64,000 nucleotides of DNA from Actinoplanes italicus. Its GTDB lineage: Bacteria > Actinomycetota > Actinomycetes > Mycobacteriales > Micromonosporaceae. The stretch lies in contig NZ_PVMZ01000030.1 of the NCBI RefSeq assembly GCF_003001815.1, forward strand, positions 1-64,000. Direction: 5' to 3'. A model generated the notes under the pieces. It was given only the letters and a program-made list of their open reading frames with translations, was not told where the DNA came from and ran no database searches. Of this stretch, positions 8,134-17,317 are shown piece after piece (positions within the stretch are counted from its first letter, which is position 1; each line of letters opens with the position of its first letter). The translations under genes were made by a program, and so were the position numbers.

Positions 8134-11100
8134 GTGTTCAGGCGTGTCGCGATCATCAACCGTGGAGAGGCCGCGATGCGGCTCATCCACGCCGTGCGGG
8201 ATCTGTCCGCGGAGACCGGGACCCGGATCGAGACGGTCGCCCTCTACACCGACGAGGACCGGACCGCGACGTTCGTGCGTGAGGCGGATCTGACGTATCC
8301 GCTGGGCCCGGCGGCCGCGCGCCCGTACCTCAATCATGGGCTGCTGGAGCAGGCGCTGAAGGACACCGAGGCCGACGCGGCCTGGGTGGGCTGGGGTTTC
8401 GTGGCCGAGGACCCGGTGTTCGCGGAGCTGTGCGACCGGATCGGGGTGACGTTCGTCGGGCCGAGCGCCGAGGCGATGCGCAAGCTCGGTGACAAGATCG
8501 GCTCGAAGCTGATCGCCGAGGAGGTCGGCGTCCCGGTCGCGCCGTGGAGCCGCGGTGAGGTCGCCACGCTCGAGGACGCCCTGCGTGCCGGTGACGAGAT
8601 CGGCTATCCGCTGATGCTGAAGGCGACCGCCGGTGGTGGCGGGCGCGGTATCCGGCGGGTCGACTCGGGCGAGGACCTGACCGACGCGTACGAGCGGACG
8701 AGCCAGGAGGCGCTGCGGGCGTTCGGTTCGGGCGTCGTGTTCCTGGAGCGCCTGGTGACCGGCGCCCGGCACGTCGAGGTCCAGATGATCGCGGACGGTC
8801 AGGGCGGCGCGTGGGCGCTCGGTGTCCGGGACTGTTCGGTGCAGCGGCGCAACCAGAAGATCATCGAGGAGTCGTCCTCGGTGGTGATGGCTCCCGAGCA
8901 GGCGGCGGAGCTGAAGTCGTCGGCGGTCCGGCTGGCGCTCGCCGTCGGCTACAAGGGCGCCGGCACGGTCGAGTTCCTTTACCACCCCGGTGACGGGCTG
9001 TTCGCGTTCCTCGAGGTCAACACCCGCCTGCAGGTCGAGCACCCGATCACCGAGATCACCACTGGCACCGACCTGGTCAAGCTCCAGCTGCACGTGGCCG
9101 CCGGCGGCCGCCTCGTCGGTGACCCCCCGGCGGAGCAGGGCCACGCGGTCGAGGCACGGCTCAACGCCGAGGACCCGGACCGTGACTTCGCGCCGTCGCC
9201 GGGCCGTATCTCGCGGCTGGCGCTGCCGGCCGGTCCCGGTATCCGGGTCGACACCGGGGTCAGCGAGGGCGACAGCATCCCGGCTGCGTTCGACTCGATG
9301 ATTGCCAAGATCATCGCGTACGGGAAGGACCGCGACGAGGCGCTCGGCCGTCTGCGCCGCGCCATGGCCGAGACGACCGTCATCATCGAGGGCGGCTCGA
9401 CCAACAAGAGCTTCGTCCTCGACCTGCTCGACCAGCCCGAGGTGATCGACGGCAGCGCCGACACCGGCTGGATCGACCGGGTCCGCGCCGAGGGCCGTCT
9501 GGTCAGCCACAAGCACTCGGCGATCGCGCTGGCCGCCGCCGGTATCGAGGCCTACCAGGACGAGGAGGAGATCAGCCGGCAGCGGCTGCTCGCCACCGCG
9601 CACGGCGGCCGTCCACAGGTGCAGCACGACAGCGGCCGTCCGCTCGACCTGAAACTGCGTGGCGTCGGTTACCGGGTGCAGGTCTCCCGGCTCGGGCGCA
9701 ACCGTTTCCGGGTCGGCATCTCGGCGGGCGAGGCGTTCAAGACCGCTGACGTCGTCAGCGAGCGGTTCGACGAGCACAGCGCGCAGATGTACGTCAACGG
9801 CCACCGGTTCCGCTTGATCACGGCGACGCACGGGCCGATCCACACGATCGAGGTCGACGGGGTCACCCACCGGGTCAGCCGGGACGAGGGCGGCGTGGTC
9901 CGCTCCCCCGCTCCCGCGCTGGTCGTGGCCACGCCGCTGGCCGTCGGCGACGAGGTCGAGGCGGGCGCGCCGATCCTCGTGCTGGAGAGCATGAAGATGG
10001 AGAACGTGCTGCGGGCGCCGTTCAAGGCCCGGGTGCGGGAGTGCCCGGTCGCCGTCGGCAGCCAGGTGGAGACGGGCGCGCCGCTGATGCGCCTGGAGCC
10101 CCTCTCGTCCGAGGAGGAGACCGCCTCCGACCCCGTCGCGGCCGTCGAGATCGACCTGCCCGCCGGGGTGCCGGCCGGTCAGGATGTGGACGACCTGCGG
10201 GCGCTGCTGCTCGGGTACGACGTCGAGCCGGCCGTCGTCAAGGGTTACCTGACCGACCACGGCCGCCGCCCCGTGCCGGGCGAGATCGACCTGCTCACCA
10301 TCTGCGCCGACCTGCTCGAGCTCAGCCGCAACAAGCCGGGCGACGACTGGCAGACCGAACCCGGCAACGCCGTCCGCAGCCCGCGCGAGAACTTCCACAC
10401 CTACCTGCAGAGCCTCGACATCGAGCGGGCCGGTGTCCCGCAGGCGTTCCAGGACCGGCTGTCGCGGGTGCTCGCCCATTACGGCGTGACGAGCCTCGAC
10501 CGGACGCCGGAGCTGGAGGACGCGGTCTTCCGGATCTTCCTGGCGCTGCAGCGGTCGGCCGCGAACGTCGGCGTCGTCTCGTCGGTGCTGCACCAGTGGA
10601 TCGCCGGCAACCCGCCGCAGGACACGCTGGCCGAGCGGGCCGGCATCGCCCTCGAGCACCTGATCGAGGCCACCCAGGTGCGGTTCCCGTCGGTGTCCGA
10701 CCTGGCCCGCGGCATCGTCTTCCGCTGGTACGCCCAGCCGCTGCTGCGGCGCACCCGCGCCGAGGTGTACGCGTCGGTCCGCGCCGACCTGCGGCACCTC
10801 GACCACCACCCGGACTCGGAGGACCGCGACGAGCGCATCCAGCGGATGGTGGCCTGCTCGGAACCGCTGGTCCGGCTGGTCGGGCAGCGGATCGGGCGGC
10901 CGGGGCGGGACCACATGCCGCTGCTGGAGGTCCTCACCCGCCGCTATTACGAGAACCGTGATCTCTCCTCCTTCTCGGTCGAGTCCGTCGGCGACATCCG
11001 GTTCATGACCACGACGCACACCGGTTCCCGCGTCACCCGCGTCGCGGCGGCCGCCGTCGACATCGCGGACCTGCCGGCAACGCTCGCCGCGCTCTCCTCG

Positions 11101-13530
11101 GACGTCGCGGACATCTACGTCGCCTGGGACGACCAGCCCGGCGCCGATGAGATGGCGGCGCAGCTCAGCGCCCTTTTCTCCGGCCTCTCCCTGTCGGGCA
11201 CCCGGCGGATCACCACCACGATCGCGGGCACCAGCGGCGCGGTCATGCACCACCACTTCACGTTCCGCGTCGACGAGTCCGGAGTTTTCACCGAGGACCG
11301 CCTCATCCGTGGACTGCACCCGCAGATCGCGCTGCGCCTCCAGCTTGAGCGGCTGCGCGAGTTCGACCTGACCCGTCTGCCGTCCACCGACGAGGAGATG
11401 TACCTCTTCAAGGCGGTCGCCAAGTCGAACCCGTCCGACGAGCGGCTCATCGCGATGTACCAGGTCCGCGACCTGACCGCGCTCCGCGAGACCGACGGCC
11501 GGCTCGTCGCGCTGCCAGCGCTGGAGGAGGGCATCACCCTCACCCTCGATGCGATCCGCAACATCCAGGCGCTGCGTCCGCAGAACAAGCGGTTCGACAC
11601 CAACCGGATCATGATGTACGTCTGGCCGGTCACCGAGTTGTCCATCGACGAACTGAACGCGCTGGTCCAGCGCATCCTCCCGACCGCCAGCGGGGCGGGT
11701 CTGGAGGAGGTGCAGTTCATCGCCCGGCAGCGCCGGTCCAGCGGTGAGCTCACCGAGGTCGCGGTGACCATCACGCTCGAACCGGGCAACGGCGCGAACC
11801 TTCACGTCGGCGAGCCGTCGACCGATCCGGTGCAGCCGCTCGACGACTACCGCCAGAAGGTGTTGCGGGCCGCGCGACGCGGGACGGTGTACCCGTACGA
11901 GCTCACCGGTCTTCTCGGCAGTTTCACCGAGTACGACCTGGCGCCGTCCGGTGTGCTCGAGCCCGTCGACCGGCCGAAGGGGAAGAACTCGGCGGCGATC
12001 GTGGCCGGCGTCGTCACCACGCCGACCGACCGTTACCCCGAGGGAATCACCCGGGTCGTGCTGCTCGGTGACCCGACCAAGTCGCTGGGCGCGCTGTCCG
12101 AGCCGGAGTGCGCGCGGGTGATCGCCGCCCTCGACCTGGCCGCGTCCATGAACGTGCCGCTGGAGTGGTTCGCACTGTCCGCGGGCGCCCGGATCTCGAT
12201 GACCTCCGGAACCGAGAACATGGACTGGGTGGCCGCCGCGCTCAAGCGGATCGTCACGTTCACCCAGGCCGGCGGTGAGATCAACATCGTGGTGGCCGGC
12301 ATCAACGTGGGCGCCCAGCCGTACTGGAACGCCGAGGCCACGATGCTCATGCACACCAAGGGCATCCTGGTCATGACTCCCGACTCGGCGATGGTGCTCA
12401 CCGGCAAGCAGTCGCTCGACTTCTCCGGCGGTGTCTCGGCCGAGGACAACTTCGGCATCGGCGGCTACGACCGGGTGATGGGCCCGAACGGTCAGGCGCA
12501 GTACTGGGCGCCGTCGCTTCCGGCGGCTCGGGACGTACTGATGGCGCACTACGACCACACGTACGTCGCGCCCGGCGAGAGCGGCCCGCGTCCGGCGTCC
12601 ACCGCGGACCCGGCGGACCGTGACGTGTCCGACTTCCCGCACACGTTCGCCGGAAGCGACTTCACCACGGTCGGCCAGATCTTCTCGTCGACGCACAACC
12701 CGGACCGTAAGAAGGCGTTCGACATCCGCACCGTCATGCGTGCCGTGTCCGATCAGGATCACGCGGTGCTGGAGCGCTGGGCGGGGATGGCCGACGCCGA
12801 CACGTCGGTCGTCCAGGACGTGCACATCGGCGGGCGCCCGGTCTGCCTGATCGGCATCGAGTCCCGTTCGGTGTCGCGGCGCGGCTTCCCGCCCACCGAC
12901 GGCCCCGACACGTACACGGCGGGCACCCTGTTCCCGCGTTCGTCGAAGAAGACCGCCCGGGCGATCAACGCCGCCTCCGGCAACCGCCCGCTGGTCGTCC
13001 TCGCGAACCTGTCCGGTTTCGACGGCTCCCCCGAGTCGATGCGGAACCTGCAGCTCGAATACGGCGCCGAGATCGGCCGGGCCATCGTCAACTTCGACGG
13101 CCCGATCGTCTTCACGGTGATCTCCCGGTACCACGGCGGCGCGTTCGTCGTCTTCTCCAAGGCCCTGAACCCGAACATGACGGTCCTGGCCCTGGAGGGT
13201 TCGTTCGCCTCGGTCCTCGGTGGCGCCCCCGCCGCCGCGGTCGTCTTCTCCGGCGAGGTCAACAACCGGACCGCGAACGATCCGCGCGTCACCGAGCTGC
13301 AGTCCCAGGTCGCCGCCGCGACCGCCGCCGAGCGTTCGGCCCTCACGGCCAGCCTGGCTGAGGTGCAGTCCTCGGTACGGGCGGAGAAGCTGGGCGAGGT
13401 GGCGTCCGAATTCGACCGCGTCCACAGCATCCAGCGGGCCGTCGAGGTCGGATCGGTGGACGCCATCATCGGCACCGCCGAACTGCGCCCGCGCATCATC
13501 GAGGCCATCGAGCACGGCCTCAAGAGCTGA
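8134..13530 (+). CDS. Giant single-chain biotin-dependent acyl-CoA carboxylase
   Basis: About 1,798 residues carry all activities of an acetyl/propionyl-CoA carboxylase on one chain. Biotin carboxylase with ATP-grasp is at about 1-470 (VAIINRGEAAMRLI, KATAGGGGRGIR, FLEVNTRLQVEHPITE). The biotin carrier follows at about 575-650, with the biotinyl Lys at 621 in ESMKME. A central region of about 550 residues comes next, as in eukaryotic ACC, then carboxyltransferase (about 1220-1790: GASMNVP-like stretch, GGVSAEDNFGIGGYDR, SGFDGSPESM). Bacteria normally split these into separate subunits. The GTG at 8134 is preferred because GGGAGG lies 8 bases before it and homologues begin near FRRVAI; ATG 8110 is possible. 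The acyl substrate is not determinable. A terminator follows. Confidence 0.92.
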   Translation: MFRRVAIINRGEAAMRLIHAVRDLSAETGTRIETVALYTDEDRTATFVREADLTYPLGPAAARPYLNHGLLEQALKDTEADAAWVGWGFVAEDPVFAELCDRIGVTFVGPSAEAMRKLGDKIGSKLIAEEVGVPVAPWSRGEVATLEDALRAGDEIGYPLMLKATAGGGGRGIRRVDSGEDLTDAYERTSQEALRAFGSGVVFLERLVTGARHVEVQMIADGQGGAWALGVRDCSVQRRNQKIIEESSSVVMAPEQAAELKSSAVRLALAVGYKGAGTVEFLYHPGDGLFAFLEVNTRLQVEHPITEITTGTDLVKLQLHVAAGGRLVGDPPAEQGHAVEARLNAEDPDRDFAPSPGRISRLALPAGPGIRVDTGVSEGDSIPAAFDSMIAKIIAYGKDRDEALGRLRRAMAETTVIIEGGSTNKSFVLDLLDQPEVIDGSADTGWIDRVRAEGRLVSHKHSAIALAAAGIEAYQDEEEISRQRLLATAHGGRPQVQHDSGRPLDLKLRGVGYRVQVSRLGRNRFRVGISAGEAFKTADVVSERFDEHSAQMYVNGHRFRLITATHGPIHTIEVDGVTHRVSRDEGGVVRSPAPALVVATPLAVGDEVEAGAPILVLESMKMENVLRAPFKARVRECPVAVGSQVETGAPLMRLEPLSSEEETASDPVAAVEIDLPAGVPAGQDVDDLRALLLGYDVEPAVVKGYLTDHGRRPVPGEIDLLTICADLLELSRNKPGDDWQTEPGNAVRSPRENFHTYLQSLDIERAGVPQAFQDRLSRVLAHYGVTSLDRTPELEDAVFRIFLALQRSAANVGVVSSVLHQWIAGNPPQDTLAERAGIALEHLIEATQVRFPSVSDLARGIVFRWYAQPLLRRTRAEVYASVRADLRHLDHHPDSEDRDERIQRMVACSEPLVRLVGQRIGRPGRDHMPLLEVLTRRYYENRDLSSFSVESVGDIRFMTTTHTGSRVTRVAAAAVDIADLPATLAALSSDVADIYVAWDDQPGADEMAAQLSALFSGLSLSGTRRITTTIAGTSGAVMHHHFTFRVDESGVFTEDRLIRGLHPQIALRLQLERLREFDLTRLPSTDEEMYLFKAVAKSNPSDERLIAMYQVRDLTALRETDGRLVALPALEEGITLTLDAIRNIQALRPQNKRFDTNRIMMYVWPVTELSIDELNALVQRILPTASGAGLEEVQFIARQRRSSGELTEVAVTITLEPGNGANLHVGEPSTDPVQPLDDYRQKVLRAARRGTVYPYELTGLLGSFTEYDLAPSGVLEPVDRPKGKNSAAIVAGVVTTPTDRYPEGITRVVLLGDPTKSLGALSEPECARVIAALDLAASMNVPLEWFALSAGARISMTSGTENMDWVAAALKRIVTFTQAGGEINIVVAGINVGAQPYWNAEATMLMHTKGILVMTPDSAMVLTGKQSLDFSGGVSAEDNFGIGGYDRVMGPNGQAQYWAPSLPAARDVLMAHYDHTYVAPGESGPRPASTADPADRDVSDFPHTFAGSDFTTVGQIFSSTHNPDRKKAFDIRTVMRAVSDQDHAVLERWAGMADADTSVVQDVHIGGRPVCLIGIESRSVSRRGFPPTDGPDTYTAGTLFPRSSKKTARAINAASGNRPLVVLANLSGFDGSPESMRNLQLEYGAEIGRAIVNFDGPIVFTVISRYHGGAFVVFSKALNPNMTVLALEGSFASVLGGAPAAAVVFSGEVNNRTANDPRVTELQSQVAAATAAERSALTASLAEVQSSVRAEKLGEVASEFDRVHSIQRAVEVGSVDAIIGTAELRPRIIEAIEHGLKS

Positions 13531-13566
13531 GAACGCTGCGCCTCGCCTGAACCCGTCCAACTCCCG

Positions 13567-13595
13567 CGCGGCGGTCCGGTCTCCGGGCCGCCGCG
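13567..13595 (+). terminator. Strong hairpin terminator after the carboxylase
   Basis: CGCGGCGGTCCGG (13567-13579), loop TCT and CCGGGCCGCCGCG (13583-13595) form a 13-pair stem with one G-T pair, 37 bases after the stop codon. Several T follow. Confidence 0.85.
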
Positions 13596-13635
13596 TTCCC
13601 TCTGCGGTGTGGCGTAGCCGTTCTCGTCGCGCCGG

Positions 13636-13745
13636 CACACGGGCGGATGCGGCGGTCCGGGCGGCTGCCCTCCCAGTCGCGGACGCGGCGGCCCGGGCGC
13701 CTGCCCTCCCAGTCGCGGATGCGGCGGCCCGGGCGCCTGCCCTCT
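13636..13745. repeat. 36-bp tandem repeat, three copies
   Basis: Units of gcggatgcggcggcccgggc plus gcctgccctcccagtc repeat three times and end on the last bases of the response regulator gene (minus strand, stop at 13745). The first unit carries a few substitutions. Confidence 0.9.
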
Positions 13746-14389
13746 CAGTTCTGGAGATAGCGGATCACCGCCAGGACCCGTCGGTGATCGGCGTCGGACG
13801 GTGGCAGGTCGAACTTGCCGAAGATGTTGGTCACGTGTTTCTCGACGGCCCGCTCGCTGACGCGGATCGCGCCGGCGATGGCCGTGTTCGAGCGGCCCTG
13901 CGCCATCAGGTCGAGCACCTCCCGTTCACGTGGGGTCAGTTCGGTGAGCAGGTCACGGTTCCGGCTGCGGCCGAACAACTGGTTGACCACCTGCGGGTCG
14001 AGCGCCGTGCCGCCGGCCGCGACCCGATCCAGCGCGTCGACGAAGTCGTCCAGCTGAACCACGCGCTCCTTCAGCAGGTAGCCGACCCCCTCGGACCCAC
14101 CGGCCAGCAACTCGGCGACGAAAGCCGTCTCCACGTACTGCGAAAAGATCAGCACCCCCGTCCCGGGCACCTCCCGCCGCAGACGGATCGCGGCCCGCAG
14201 CCCTTCGTCGGTGTGGCTCGGCGGAAGCCGGATGTCCACGATCGCCACATCGGGCGGCTGAACGGCGACCGCCTCGAACAGCGCCGGAACGTCGACGACA
14301 GTGGCCAGCACCTCGTGCCCCCGCATGGTGAGCAGTTGGGCGAGCCCTTCACGGAGGATCGCGGAATCCTCGGCGATGACGATGCGCAT
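13745..14389 (-). CDS. NarL/FixJ-type response regulator (LuxR HTH)
   Basis: A 214-aa transcription factor. The receiver domain (1-120) shows the acidic pocket (ED at 7-8), phospho-acceptor Asp52 (AIVDIRLPP) and the conserved Lys107 (YLLKERV). A LuxR-type helix-turn-helix follows at about 148-205 (LTPREREVLDLMAQGRSN, SERAVEKHVTNIF). It is the downstream partner of the histidine kinase, with 7 bases between the genes, and controls unknown targets. Confidence 0.93.
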   Translation of the reverse strand: MRIVIAEDSAILREGLAQLLTMRGHEVLATVVDVPALFEAVAVQPPDVAIVDIRLPPSHTDEGLRAAIRLRREVPGTGVLIFSQYVETAFVAELLAGGSEGVGYLLKERVVQLDDFVDALDRVAAGGTALDPQVVNQLFGRSRNRDLLTELTPREREVLDLMAQGRSNTAIAGAIRVSERAVEKHVTNIFGKFDLPPSDADHRRVLAVIRYLQN

Positions 14390-14396
14390 CCGGGTG

Positions 14397-15620
14397 TTAC
14401 CGCCTCTCCATCGGTGCCGGACAGGGAATCTCCACGGTCACGGTCGTCGGGCCACCCGGCGGACTGTCGATCGACAAACCGCCGTCGACCACCCGGACCC
14501 GCTCGGTCAGCCCGGCGAGCCCGCCACCGGCCCGCGGATGGGCTCCACCCTGTCCGTCGTCGTGCACCCGCAGGTGCAGGACGTCGTCACGCAGATCGAC
14601 CCGGACCGAAGCGTTGCGGGCGCCACTGTGCCGGCCCGCGTTGGTCAGCAGCTCGCACACCGTGAAGTAGGCGATGCTCTCCAATGCCGGAGGTGGTCGG
14701 CCCGGCAGGTCGGTCTCGACCGTCACCGGCACCGCGCTGCCGGCCGCGACGGTGGCCAGCGCCGCGTCCAGACCGCTGTCGAGCACCGGCGGATGAACGC
14801 CGCGCACCAGGTCGCGCAGCTCGGCGACGGCGGTGGCGAGCGTCGCCTGCGCCGTGTCGACCGCCGCCACGACACGGTCGGGAGACGCCTGCGCGGTAAC
14901 GAGCTCGCGAACCATGGCCAGATGCATCCCGACACCGATCAACCGGGCCTGGGTGCCGTCGTGCAGGTCGCGCTCGAGTCGCCGGAGCGTGATGTCGGCG
15001 TCGTTGACCGCGCGATCACGAAAATCCTGCAGGTCGCTGATCCGCTGGCTCGCCCGGCTGGGCCCGAGCAGTCCCCGGATCAGCAGACGCTCGACGCCGA
15101 GCACGGACCGCACCATCCACGGGCCGAGCAGCAGCAGGATCACGCTGGTCACCATGATGGCGACGGCCTCCGCGCCGAACTCGCCCTCGTAGAACGGCAG
15201 GTAGATCAGGCTGATCAAGCCATACAGATAGAAGCCACCGGCCAGCGCCAGGGACACCACCGCCAGCGGCGGCTTGATCAACGCGTAGGCCAGGACACGC
15301 CAGCCGACCGGGTCGCTGAGAACCGCCCGCCGCCAGCCGAAAAAGCCCTTGCCCGTCACCGGTAGCCGTGCCGGCGCGGGAACCCGGTCACCGAGCAGGC
15401 GGGCCGCCAGCTCACGCCGTCTCGCACCGAGACCGGCGGCACCACGCAGCACCGCCGCCAGCAGCCACGCACCGAGCGGGGTCAGCAGCAACACCGCGCC
15501 GAGCACCCCACCGAGCAGGAGAAGGATGCCGCTGATCAGGTCGATCGGGGCGACCAGCAGCAGATATCCCAGCCCTTGGCGTGAGCGGCGATCAAAGATC
15601 GGGGCCAATATCCTCTTCAT
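14397..15620 (-). CDS. Sensor histidine kinase (HisKA_3 with PF13796-like sensor domain)
   Basis: A 407-aa membrane kinase. Residues 15-175 form the putative sensor fold with four hydrophobic segments in two pairs (about 17-60 and 108-172), with little extracellular loop, which suggests membrane stress sensing. The dimerisation/phospho-acceptor helix contains LERDLHDGTQARLIGVGM with His220. The ATPase domain has ELLTNAGRHSGA (N box) and VHDDGQGG/GGGLAGLTERV (G boxes). It forms a pair with the response regulator 7 bases downstream. A palindrome about 40 bases upstream of its start is nearly identical to one before the stand-alone sensor gene at 39793. Confidence 0.93.
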   Translation of the reverse strand: MKRILAPIFDRRSRQGLGYLLLVAPIDLISGILLLLGGVLGAVLLLTPLGAWLLAAVLRGAAGLGARRRELAARLLGDRVPAPARLPVTGKGFFGWRRAVLSDPVGWRVLAYALIKPPLAVVSLALAGGFYLYGLISLIYLPFYEGEFGAEAVAIMVTSVILLLLGPWMVRSVLGVERLLIRGLLGPSRASQRISDLQDFRDRAVNDADITLRRLERDLHDGTQARLIGVGMHLAMVRELVTAQASPDRVVAAVDTAQATLATAVAELRDLVRGVHPPVLDSGLDAALATVAAGSAVPVTVETDLPGRPPPALESIAYFTVCELLTNAGRHSGARNASVRVDLRDDVLHLRVHDDGQGGAHPRAGGGLAGLTERVRVVDGGLSIDSPPGGPTTVTVEIPCPAPMERR

Positions 15621-15657
15621 CGCGGTTCAGCATGCCCCGGTGGGTCCTCGGGCGCGA

Positions 15658-15671
15658 TGGTGCCAGCACTA
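15658..15671. promoter_or_regulatory. TRGTGC-CA-GCACTA palindrome before the histidine kinase gene
   Basis: The sequence tggtgccagcacta has inverted arms GTGC/GCAC (TGGTGC/GCACTA with one mismatch). It matches 13 of 14 bases of the palindrome at 40495-40508, which lies upstream of the other sensor-domain gene. It sits about 40 bases before the kinase start codon, a position suited to repression. Confidence 0.55.
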
Positions 15672-15678
15672 GGAAGGT

Positions 15679-15698
15679 TGGTTCGGATAACCGAACCA
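15679..15698. promoter_or_regulatory. TGGTTCGG-ATAA-CCGAACCA operator-like palindrome
   Basis: Perfect 8-base arms with a 4-base spacer lie between the divergent kinase and hydrolase genes. It could control either gene. It could also be a short hairpin. Confidence 0.55.
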
Positions 15699-15754
15699 TC
15701 AGCCGCATGCCTGCCCGACTGTGTCCACGGCCGATTGTGGCCAGGCTCAATGGC

Positions 15755-17029
15755 ATGCCCCACGCCCTGATCAAGTCCCGGAACGCCCGCATGACCGCCG
15801 CTCTCGCCGGCCTCACCGGCCTCGCCGTGTGCGGCCTGAGCCTGCCGATGCCGCACGATGCGACGGCCTTCCCTCCCGGATCGCTCGGCGCTCCGATCAC
15901 CCTGCTCAGACCACCCCTGCCGGGGCAACCTGCCGCCGTCCCCCTGTTCAGACGGCCGCGGGCGGTGGCACCTCCCAGCCCGGCGGTCGTGCACGCCTGG
16001 CTGGCCGACCCGCTCTCACCACCGGACCCACTCACCACCACACCCGCCGAGGTCTCGGCATTCTTCGCCCGGGTCTCGTCAGACGAGGCCGCGATACTGG
16101 CCCGGAGCCATCCGGAGATCGTCGGCAACCTCGACGGCGCACCGACGGCCCTGCGCTACACCGCCAACGCCGCGCGGTTCCCGCAGTCGGCCGACCGGCA
16201 GATCCTGGCGTTCGACGACCACGCCGACGGCCGTGTCGTCGAGGTCCTCGGTGACCTCGACACCGCCGACCGCGTGGTGATCCTGATCCCCGGTGCGGAC
16301 ACCGAGGTAGCCAATTTCGACAACGGGCTCGGCGATGTCGAACGCCGGTCGCCACGATGGCAGGCCCGCCGGCTCCAGGAGCGGATCCAGGCAGCCGATC
16401 CAGGTGCGAGGGCCGCCGTGGTGGCCTGGCTGGGTTACGACCCGCCCGAGGGCATGGGCGTCGCGGTGGTCCGCGAGGACAGGGCGGCTGCCGGCGCCGA
16501 GGCACTCACCCGGTTCGTCGACGGTCTGCTGCTCGGGCGTCCCGACCGGTCCGTCGCCATCGTGGGCCACAGTTACGGGTCCACCGTGGCCGGGCTCGCC
16601 GCGCCTCACCTCAGCGGACGGGTGACCGACATGGTCGCGATCGGCAGCCCCGGCATGGGCGTCGCCGACAGGTCTGCACTCCACACCTCCGCCCGCGTAT
16701 GGGCCTGCGCCGCTCCCGACGACTGGATCCGGCGAGTTCCAGGCGTGCGGTTCCTCGGCATGGGCCACGGCACCCTGCCATCCGACCCGGAGTTCGGCGC
16801 CCTCCCGCTGCCGTGCGACGACGTCGAGGGTCACGACGGCTACTTCGTGCCCGGCGCGTCAGCGTTACCGGCCATCGCCGACATAGTCATAGGCATCCCC
16901 TCGCCGTCACCCGCCACCGGCGCTGCCGCATCACGTCTCGTCGCAGGCGCTCTCACGTCAGCATTCGTCGCCGGCGAGCCTGTCGGCTGGGCAGACCCGG
17001 CAGCTCAGACGGAGGCGAACTCCCGATGA
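15755..17029 (+). CDS. Exported alpha/beta hydrolase (DUF1023 type)
   Basis: A protein of about 424 residues with an N-terminal signal-like segment (MTAALAGLTGLAVCGLSLP) and a hydrolase domain typical of actinomycete DUF1023. The nucleophile elbow is GHSYGS, with Asp in APDDWIRRVPG and His in EGHDGYF as likely catalytic partners. The oxyanion region is LIPGADTEVANFDNG. The substrate is unknown; family members resemble lipases or esterases. ATG 15755 is chosen just before the charged n-region (HALIKSRNAR), and ATG 15707 is an alternative. The C-terminus is low-complexity Ala/Ser-rich. Confidence 0.82.
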   Translation: MPHALIKSRNARMTAALAGLTGLAVCGLSLPMPHDATAFPPGSLGAPITLLRPPLPGQPAAVPLFRRPRAVAPPSPAVVHAWLADPLSPPDPLTTTPAEVSAFFARVSSDEAAILARSHPEIVGNLDGAPTALRYTANAARFPQSADRQILAFDDHADGRVVEVLGDLDTADRVVILIPGADTEVANFDNGLGDVERRSPRWQARRLQERIQAADPGARAAVVAWLGYDPPEGMGVAVVREDRAAAGAEALTRFVDGLLLGRPDRSVAIVGHSYGSTVAGLAAPHLSGRVTDMVAIGSPGMGVADRSALHTSARVWACAAPDDWIRRVPGVRFLGMGHGTLPSDPEFGALPLPCDDVEGHDGYFVPGASALPAIADIVIGIPSPSPATGAAASRLVAGALTSAFVAGEPVGWADPAAQTEANSR

Positions 17030-17317
17030 TCATCGACGCTTTCGAGTTGCTCGCCCGCTGGGGCAGGCCCCGTCGTCCATGCGGCATCACCGATCGACCA
17101 GAGAGGATCGCCCCTCACACCGGCCATTCCGATGAAGCCGAGGGCTGCGACCAGACAGGCGCACTGTCGGATCAGCGAGTCCAGCGAGATGGCAAAGCCT
17201 GCGGGAACACGGCCCAGACAGTCCAGCAGAACGGCGAACCCTGCGGGAGCACGGCCCAGACAGTCCAGGAAAACGGCGGACTCTGCGGGAGCAAGGGCCA
17301 GCGCGTCGTCATGCCGG
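17030..17317. other. Intergenic stretch with repeats
   Basis: About 290 bases between two convergent genes. An open frame from ATG 17026 (MIIDAFELLARWG...) exists, but it runs mostly through the 42-bp repeat and lacks a recognisable domain, so I do not call it a gene. Confidence 0.5.
17185..17305. repeat. 42-bp tandem repeat, about three copies
   Basis: Units of ggcgaaccctgcgggagcac plus ggcccagacagtccaggaaaac recur with a few substitutions. The unit is a multiple of three, but no coding role is evident. Confidence 0.85.

Noticed and set aside
7291-13638. A huge open frame of 2,115 codons on the minus strand opposite the carboxylase
   Set aside because: It is the antisense shadow of the carboxylase gene, open because of high GC and biased codon use. 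Its translation is Arg/Asp/Val/Gly-rich with no domain, and the plus strand has unmistakable enzyme motifs.
15581-15754. Longer start for the exported hydrolase
   Set aside because: It would read through the kinase promoter and both palindromes. The segment lacks coding features, so ATG 15755 (or 15707) is preferred.
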